The translations under genes and the position numbers were made by a program. The notes beneath the pieces are model-generated. The model worked only from the letters and a program-made list of their open reading frames with translations. It was not told the origin of the DNA and did not search any database. 64,000 nucleotides of DNA from Atriophallophorus winterbourni (lineage: Eukaryota > Platyhelminthes > Trematoda > Plagiorchiida > Microphallidae): contig JACCGJ010018497.1 of the NCBI GenBank assembly GCA_013407085.1, positions 62,001-126,000 on the forward strand, given 5' to 3'. Positions 27,501 through 36,500 of the stretch are shown piece after piece (position 1 is the first letter of the stretch; each line of letters starts with the position of its first letter).

Positions 27501-30500
27501 TGATGTTACGTCTCTCTGAAGGCTTTTTGCACTTCACGACACCACGAGGGTGACAGTTATATTATTTGGAATGGTGTAAAAGAATGTTACTAAAATAAAT
27601 AAACAAAGGTAACGTTCGACCCATAAAAGAAAACCCACCGACTATTTGTTGTACGCTTAAGCTTCATCGATTGTGGATAAAGGCCGCTTGAAAACCCAAG
27701 GTTTTGTTGACTCGGCTTTACCTGTTGCGGGTAGTGTGCAGTCCAGAGAAATCCAGGTTCAAACGACGGTGTTGGGATACAAACGGGATCGCTGATGTCC
27801 GCTTGGTTTCGCTCGATCGAACGCTTGACGTATGAGGTAACTGCACCAGCGAATTCCCGACGAAGACGAGCAACTTGCCGGAGTCTAGCAAGTGCAACAG
27901 GACGCAACACCCTGGTTGATCGACAAGCAGAATCATTTTGCCCGGTTAAAATTGGCACCGCGAACACATTGATCACTTGGATCAGCCAATTGATTGTGAA
28001 CAACAAAAGTAGGACAGCTTTGTTGCTCGGGTCGCTTACGGAACCAATATCGGTGACGAGATCATCGGTAAAAGTTTCATTTGGAAGTAAAATTGGGCAA
28101 CCGAGAAGGGCATCGATCGCTGAAATAAGATATCAGATATCATATATATATAATAATATATATATATATCCTATAGTGCTTAAATGTGCAATAGCTCTTT
28201 TCTACGTTAAACCGCCTTCGATCATGAACTGTATGCAAAAAAACACTAGATTCTCACTGTCATCATCTAGTTTCCTTTATATTTACTTAGGACTGGGCAA
28301 CCAGACAGATTCCAAGTCAAAGTGTAATAGTATATGACTGTGTAGCACTTCGTCTGGATATAGGGTTGAGATCTAAAAATACGCGGCCAAATTAATCTGC
28401 TACATTCAGTGAGCTGCATCACAGTCAGCCCTAGGCTTGCAATTTGATGACCGAAGTGAAAATATGTGAAATCATAATGACAATGACATTCTGGAGAAGT
28501 TTTGCGTGTAGACCGTGGAGACGAATTTAAGGAGCGGATAAAAAATACAATATAATTAAACGTTTTAGGCATGTAGATCAAACTATCGAACATATGTTTA
28601 CGAATAACAAGAAATCATCAGCACAGTGTAAATGAAAGTGCATGAACAAAATTCAATGATATAACGAGTTGTGTAGTTATATATTTTGACATTGAAACTG
28701 CGAGTTGGAATAAATTTGCTGTTGACGCTTACTTTAAAAACACTATGCGAACCACGGATGTGCAATCGTACAATACTTCTATGCTGTGCAGCTACCACCG
28801 TAGTAAATTGATTGGCCGCCGGTAGTGAGCTGCATGTGGAAACACACTGGAGTCTCACTACCATTCCCACTTGTATTTTCGTTCTCATATTTGTCTAGGC
28901 CTCGGCAACCTGACAGTATCTTAGCCCACGTGCAGTCTGTGACTGTGCGGCACTTTGCCTGGATCAGGCTTGTGCTTCCAGGCATGCACATGCATATGCA
29001 ACATTTCTTTCAAGTCAGGGGATGAGCAGAAACTGCCATCGATCAGGCGAATGCTGTCAATCGCGGTGAAAGACGCGAGAGTGATTGTACACCCAGAATG
29101 GTTAGTCATGGGATTGTGCTTCGCTTGCGATGTACATCCATGATCGACATCGACCTAAGGAGGCCAATGACAGTTACACGGGTTCAGCAACTTTAATTCT
29201 TATTCATTCACACGAAACGAGATAACTCGTAATAATTTCACGTCCCAACCTGCATGACGTACCATCTAGACGACCGTTGTGATGTAGAGATTCAATCGAG
29301 GCCAACAAGGCGATTTGCGAGGGCAACACAAGCGGCGATAATGCAATAGAGGACCTGACAAGATGTGACGTTCGCGAATGAGCATCTTGGGTTTGTGCAA
29401 GAAACGTTTCCCAAGCCGGGCCGATATTGAGAGCGATCTCACACATCGCAGGATCGTTTAAATTTAATCGAGTTTGATATTCATCCATAGGGCTGTTATC
29501 CACAACAAAATTGTCCTGAAAATCATTTGAATGAATTAAAGCATTTGATATATAATATATATAATACGACATTTGATTTATAATCGCGATTTCAATAGGG
29601 AATGGATTTTGTACGCATATTGGCAATCATGTATCACTAACCACCCTTCGTAAGATATGAGCACATTTAACCTGGCATAAACTGGTCTTGACTTCCCATC
29701 AAGCATAGAATTAACTGGGAATATGTCAACTCAGGACAGGTTACCGTTAATATGTGGGGCGTGAGTTCCCAAAACAGTAGCTTCCTTTCATTCATACTCA
29801 CACTTCGCCCACCAAGATCAAGTGGCTACGGTGATATCAACTATTCTAACAATCAGCATAATTGTACAGAAATATTACCGACGAAAACACGCCTAGAAGC
29901 AACACGTTTTACAGAAGATTGGATCAACGTTGGCCAGAAGTCGGCGGTCGGATCCAGATCGCAGTTGGCCATTTAGAAAATTGTGAGGAACTCACTACTC
30001 GTTGACATGCACATGTGAAAAATAGGTATGGATAATCATCCTAAAATTAAGCGCAGCGGCACAGCATTCTGTCTAGAACTGATTTCTGGTTGTTGTTGTT
30101 GTTGTTGGCATCCTTCGGTCGATGTCGACCATAGATGTACATCACAATCAAATGAATTTTCATGTTTTACAGCTTTTTGAATGACTAAACAGTCCGATTT
30201 GGGAGGAACAATCTCTCCCGCAGCGCTTGCAACGATGGTCAGAACTCTGTTGTAGGGCGTCAGTTACACGCCGGCGGCGTGATCTGCGTTCAGCAGCCAA
30301 GAGCTGTATCTGCTCCTCCCCAGCTTGCAGACGACGCTTTACACAATGCCTCGAAAGTGAGCGATCAAGAGCAAGTTCTTCCCAGCTCGCGGGGTCAATG
30401 CCAAGAGCTTTCATATCTCATTTGCAAACGTCTTTGTACCGCAAGTGCGGTCGGTCAGCGGAGATCAACTACAGTCCTAAATGAGTATTTTAGACTTATT

Positions 30501-33500
30501 AAGTGTTTTTCATGACTTGTAATTTAATTTCTAGTCTTTGTTACATTATCTGAGGGTTATCTCCCGAAAGAGCGACATTATCCAAATACTGTAGATCGGT
30601 AAACTTTCATTCGCCAGAAGTTCAACTTCCGCAATCTCCAAACAATCGAAGCTTTCAACAGCGCCAAAAACTGGCGAGTCAGAGCAGCCCTACTGAAACG
30701 CAACAAAGAAGAGTAAAGAGGAAGACGAGTAGCGACATGTTCCAAAACAGCCGGAGATTTGGTAATATAATGCTTTCAAAACCAAAACAATTTTCGGGCA
30801 ATCCGTGTTTCAACAGAATATCGCGATTAAATGAATCGGATGCAGATTGGATGTCTAGAAATACCGCACATATTTGAGAGCACTCGTATGATAAAACATG
30901 GCTAGACAAGCATTATGCGAGTTCCGACAATTTTAAAGCTGAAATGTTAAGCGTTGAAAACACAAATGGGTTTTGATGAACCAACCTGAAAATCTCTCAT
31001 CGTTCTCACACCTATCCATTTGATCAGCCGGTAGGACTGCAATGCGGATGGTACGTTGAAAATATTCTTGCCTGTAGGTTCTTTTGCCAGTTGTGAAGCC
31101 TCGGTTGGATCGATAGACCGTCCCATTCGGATAAGCGACAAATTCAGCTCATCCAGCCACATTGATTGAAGTTGTGGATGCCTAAATGTCGCATGTTCGA
31201 TTAACCCGATCAATTGTAGAATTAGTCGAGACGGTGGCAGCACAGTGTGCGGCTCAGCCATACTGTCAGTATCCTCACTATCATCCGCCACTAAATGGAT
31301 CTCATTTGGGTCGTCAGCTAGTCCGGTTCCGGAACCACGAAGAGTTAAACAACTGGTTGTGCTTGACCTGGAAGTGGTGGATGTCGCACCAGAGCGATCC
31401 AAATCGGTGTGACTTAACTGACTAGCAAGAATCACTGACTGTATAATGAAGTAGAAAATGATAAAAGCTTTGCGGGAAACAGAATAGCATATTACGAGAA
31501 AAAGATACGAGTTTAGCGAGTTTGTGATGAGGTCCAAGCGTAAACAGATTATAACAGTAAAGTTGCAAGTTGCGTTCGACATTACTTTATCAGCAATCAT
31601 ACAAATGTATAATCATGTAATTCGCGGGTAACTGCTAAAATGAGCAGCCAACGGCATAGAAATGTATGTCAAACATGTTGGAGTCTCACTGCCATCTTCT
31701 TTTTCTTCTATCTGTACAAGTCTGGGGAACCTGTGGCCATGAGGCACTTGGACTGGATCCATACATGTGATTTCATTTATACATTCGACATGAGTAATAA
31801 GAGCACACAAAAAGTATTGAGCAATGGGGCAGACAAACGTGCTTTAAAAATTTCAAGTTGCACATGCATATATATGAACATTACGAGGCAATGGTTATTA
31901 ACAGCTAGGATATCACCGCGAGCATTTGAAAAGTTAAACAATGAAAATACACACCCGAAATAAGATCGAAACTTGAAAATCACAAAAAATTGTCAACAAA
32001 TAAAAGTACCTCTTCAATTTGCGTAGATGATGGAATTACGGAATGATCGGAGATAGGTACAGGACGCCGGCATATAACTTCCAAAACTGAAACCGCACCA
32101 ATCATTGCGAATGCTTTAGATACTAATTGACGATCGGAGAAACGTTTGCGAATCAGGCCGAGGAGTTTTTCTTGTAGCGCTCGATTCGTCTTGGTGCTGA
32201 ATAAAACGAGTAACCCAGGGAGCAAAAGAAATAAGCAAAGGCACGTTGTCTTGGATCCATCATTAATTAACCCGTTTGAAAAGCGCTACACTGAAGGATG
32301 AATTGATAAATAGGTATGAAAACTAAATTCTGCCGTTACCAGGGAGCTAAGTGTGTGCAAATCTTGATCATGCTATACCTACATGAATACTACAAACAGT
32401 GTGAAAATGGTCTTGAGTGTGTGTAATTGTGTGATTGAAAACCATGATATTTCATATCCCCGAGATTTCATCTCTATAATTGTTAGATAAATTTCACACA
32501 ATAGTTTTCAAAATGGTGCATTTTGGACTGATGATATTTCCCCAAAAAATTTCAACAACAACAATCTTCCATGAACGGGGATACATGGGTTAAATGGGAC
32601 GATCGACGATCGGAAAACTGACATTGGTGATAGTATTACAACAATTTTCAGTGAATATTCAAACAAACGCAAATGAATGAACCCAGTCAATGGACCGATA
32701 ACTTACAAAAATGCAAGCCATGCCAGTGTGACGAAGAGCAATCTTGCATGTTCCAACAAATTACGGAACGTGTTGTCCATAGCATGATTGGTCATAGACA
32801 TATTGGTCACCGTTTGGAACAAGCGCTCCAGCGATTGAAAGAGCAGACTTTCAAAATTGGTTAATTCTTGAGGAACAGTTTGTGCAAGACGCAACAGAGC
32901 CAAGAGACTTGTTTGGTTTGTTTTCAATTTCTGTTCCAGAAAAAAGTTGGTTTTACTCATATCCTGTCGAAAAGAGTTTGACACTCCATGTCGAAGCAAA
33001 CAAATAACGATATTCTTCTTTTGAACGTACGAGCACGCGGGTTGGCAAAACAATTGGTTGAGTATTATCAACCCCAATTCCTGCATATTGTTCCCGGTGG
33101 ATAATTCAGTGAAGCCAGTTGTAGACATCAATTGGTCAATATAAAATAGGAATGAGTTGAACATATTAAGTTTTTCCGATAAGATGAAGCATTCTCCATA
33201 GTTCTCGAAAAGCTCTCGCACTAGACTCTCTCTTCCGAGTGATGGAAAAAGTCTCCCACTGGTAAGTAAACGTTTGAATACTGTGGCAGCCTCTTTCTGT
33301 GTTTTGTTGGTTTTCAAAGTATCATTTGAAAATTGCTGGCTGTCCAATTTACACATAGTCGCACCGTGTGCAACCACATTGGGTATATTGTATATAACAC
33401 ACAAGATCAGGAAATCTTGCACAGCTTGCTCGTGAAATATAGAATCGGTCTCCGGTGAAACATCGAGAACTGGTAGTGGTGAAGTATCAATCGCTCGAAT

Positions 33501-36500
33501 CCATCTGCAATTTCAACGGTGAAGAATGACTTAAGAACAAAGCGAATGTTATGTATGAAGGAACAGTTTAATTGAGATGACATTTTCGTCAGACGAGGAA
33601 TGATTGTTGTGAGGCACAACCACAAAGACACGAGCACGCTACCTTGCTCATTTGGTTTTACAAATTCATCAAACTTCCCTTTTGTTTTCAAAGGTATTTG
33701 AACCAAACTTGTGTTTGCGCACATTGATAGCATTTTAAGCCATTTTATAATCTGTTTGTAAGTAATATTTCATTCAAAATTGATATGCAATATAGATGAC
33801 TTGCCGTCTCTAAGGAAGATGCATTCTATGATATGTTGGGAAGTGTTCATCATTTCAATTATCAAGAGGAGCATGACACCGATAGTAAGTACAGAATGCT
33901 CAACTGCAACCATAAACGGGAGTTAAAAGCTGCAAAATCCTTAGAAGATTGAGCACAAGCACATTGGGATCAAATGTTTACATTTGAGAACGAGTAGTGG
34001 CATCAGCAGGGTAACTACCGTGTAGTTTCCCGTACAATGCGTTCAAAAACAAGCTAGCTTGCTATTCTATTTAACAATATACAAGATTCAACGAGCAAAC
34101 CACGAGATATTCACAACAATGCCGCTAGTGAATACGATTCCGAGTCTGAAGTACGTATCTGAAAGTAAGTAACCACTGCATCATCAGAGACAGCATTACA
34201 CCGGTATCATGTATCGATTACTTAACTTCCACCCAAACATGAAAAAGTAAAGTCCTAAAACATATGGAAATGCGGGACTTTAATAGCTATTGATTCTATA
34301 GTTCAGTTGGCACAAACAAACTGGGATGTGGTGTCTACTCCTCGAATCGCCTCAATTACGGCGAGTTTAGTTGTCAGCTTTACCTACACCGACGCCATTA
34401 GGCATTAAGAGCGGCAAAAATGTGTTAAGGAAACGATTATATTCCATTCGCAAAACAAGATGCAACCAACGAAGTATGTCTGGAAACTTGTTAGCGATAG
34501 CCACGTCGCTAATCAAACTTCTACTGCGATCTAAATCGAAAATCGTATTATCACAGCTTATATATATTTCGGGGGTTGGGGGCCAGCAGTACATGCCTTT
34601 ATTATAGCGTCAACCACTAGACTACGAAATAGCGCAATTGGACAGCCTTACCAAACGCCACTGACCATAAGAAAGTTAGCTGACAGGATATTGAACATCG
34701 TAACGCAATCGGAACATTTGTGAAATAAAGTGCTGAACAATAATTTCAAAATAACCGAAGCAAAGAAAGATCGCAATCCTTTACCGCCCATGATTTTGAT
34801 ATTGTTCTATTTTGTAGGAGATTGAATAGGTGAGCGAGACGAAGCCTCGTTTCCTATTTACGCACCCGGGAATACTTATGCAAGGTAGAGAAGACAAACT
34901 TATGCAAGAAGTGGGGTAAAGCTAGACATTAGGCTTATTTCTCAGTGGTTAGAGTATGAAGTTCAGATAACCCTCATAAAAATGCAAATAATTATAGATT
35001 TAGCTCAACGATGGTGAATAGTTTCTGTCACCCATACCTGGCTAAAGATATCCTTTAGTGTGCTCAATAAGATAGCACTATCTTTCTTAAATACAATCTT
35101 CATTAACCCATCAGGGTCAGATCTCTTGGTTTATATGAGAGAGATAGACAGAAACAGAGGGAGACACAAACTATTCACCAGCGTTGAGCTAAATCTATAA
35201 GCATTCGCATTTTTATGAGGGTTATCTGAACTTCATACTCTAACCACTGAGGAATAGGCCTAATGTCTAGCGTTACCCTACTTCTTGCATAAGTTTGCCA
35301 TCTGTACCTTGCATAAGTATTCGCGGGTGCGAAAATAGTGCAAAGAAGCCCTGATTGAAGAGAACTAAAAAGAATTGTGTTCGCGATAATCCGAAACTAG
35401 CAGGCTCTCTGGTTTAGTCTATTGAGAATGACATGTTAATAGTGAAGCCATCGACAGATATTCACAATATCTACCACTAGCCGCTTATATGAAAAGTAAC
35501 ACTACTAGACATGTTAGGGACATAAGACGGATAAAACTTTAAAAGTAATGCAACTTAGTAATAACCAAGCGTAAAAGCGAAAAACGCAAGATATAAAACT
35601 TACTCTCGCAAAACATTGGGGTTGAATCGGAAAATTAATCGCAATAATTCAGTGAGTGAGCATATCAGGTCTGGATAACCATAGTTCACAGAAGAATTCT
35701 TTGGAAATTGAAAATATTTCCTCAAACGTTGAACAAATTTACCGATCTCTGTAGGCGGAATCGGTGGACCACGTAGAACGAGGCAACGAAAAACGGTTGG
35801 CAAATATACAAAGAAAACATCAGAATGACGACAGCGGTCAAGTAACATGAAACAAGCATTTTGTATCTGTTTCGTCTGTTCTTCATCACCGTAGAAATTG
35901 ACTAAGCATTCAAGTAAGCATGTAACTGGATCGTATGGCATAGGGTCCGGGTTGGATTCATTAACCGGGACTGTCCGAGTGAGCTCCAACAACTGACTCA
36001 TTAGTAAATCACGACTAGTTTCACCAGCAACTGATACAGCAGACGACAAATCCGGTAAAATCGTCAGGATGGTCGCTTGAAGTAATCGATCCGATATCAC
36101 ATCGAACAACTGTAATAAGCGGGTGCAAATGTTTGAGAAATCATCTTTGCCGGTCAACATGGAAGGCAGGCCAACAGGTTGACGAAGTTGTTCGATTAGC
36201 CGTTGAGAATGCGGAGATGAACAAGCAACAAGTTCCATTATCAAATCCGTTAGTGGTAACATCAGGGGTGAGATGGACAATAGCATTTGTAATAGCGTTG
36301 GCGGTGAACCAAATAAAAGTAAAACATCGTCATCCGCTACCCTGTCAGTTTCATTAGGATTATCAGTGCAAAGTGGCAGAAGTAAATGGGCGAAAGATGC
36401 AGTAGCCGCAGGAATGTTTTCACCAGTTTGATCAGCAAGCAAGCGAAGCTCTTTTATGAAAGATTTGCATTTAGTTTCATGAGAAAATATCGGTTCTGAA

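Larger units (their letters stand above)
25002..27721 (-). other. FANCD2 intron(s) with a predicted unplaced small exon
   Basis: The phase mismatch between 27722 (phase 0) and 25001 (needs 2 nt) predicts an exon of length 3n+2 here, likely short, corresponding to the human linker just before the Lys-rich KKGKIERK region. I could not find it by eye. The interval also contains a Penelope-like fragment (25.18-25.91 kb) and two copies of the 200-235 bp dispersed repeat. No other gene is seen at 26800-27590. Confidence 0.6.

Noticed and set aside
33511..33733. Open frame directly upstream of FANCD2 exon 2, continuous with it on the minus strand
   Set aside because: It overlaps exon 2 in a different frame. 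Joining exon 1 directly to 33504 gives LREWIRAID, which matches human FANCD2 in phase, so the extra frame is intronic.
36133..36357. Plus-strand frame opposite FANCD2 exon 1
   Set aside because: Antisense shadow of a real exon.
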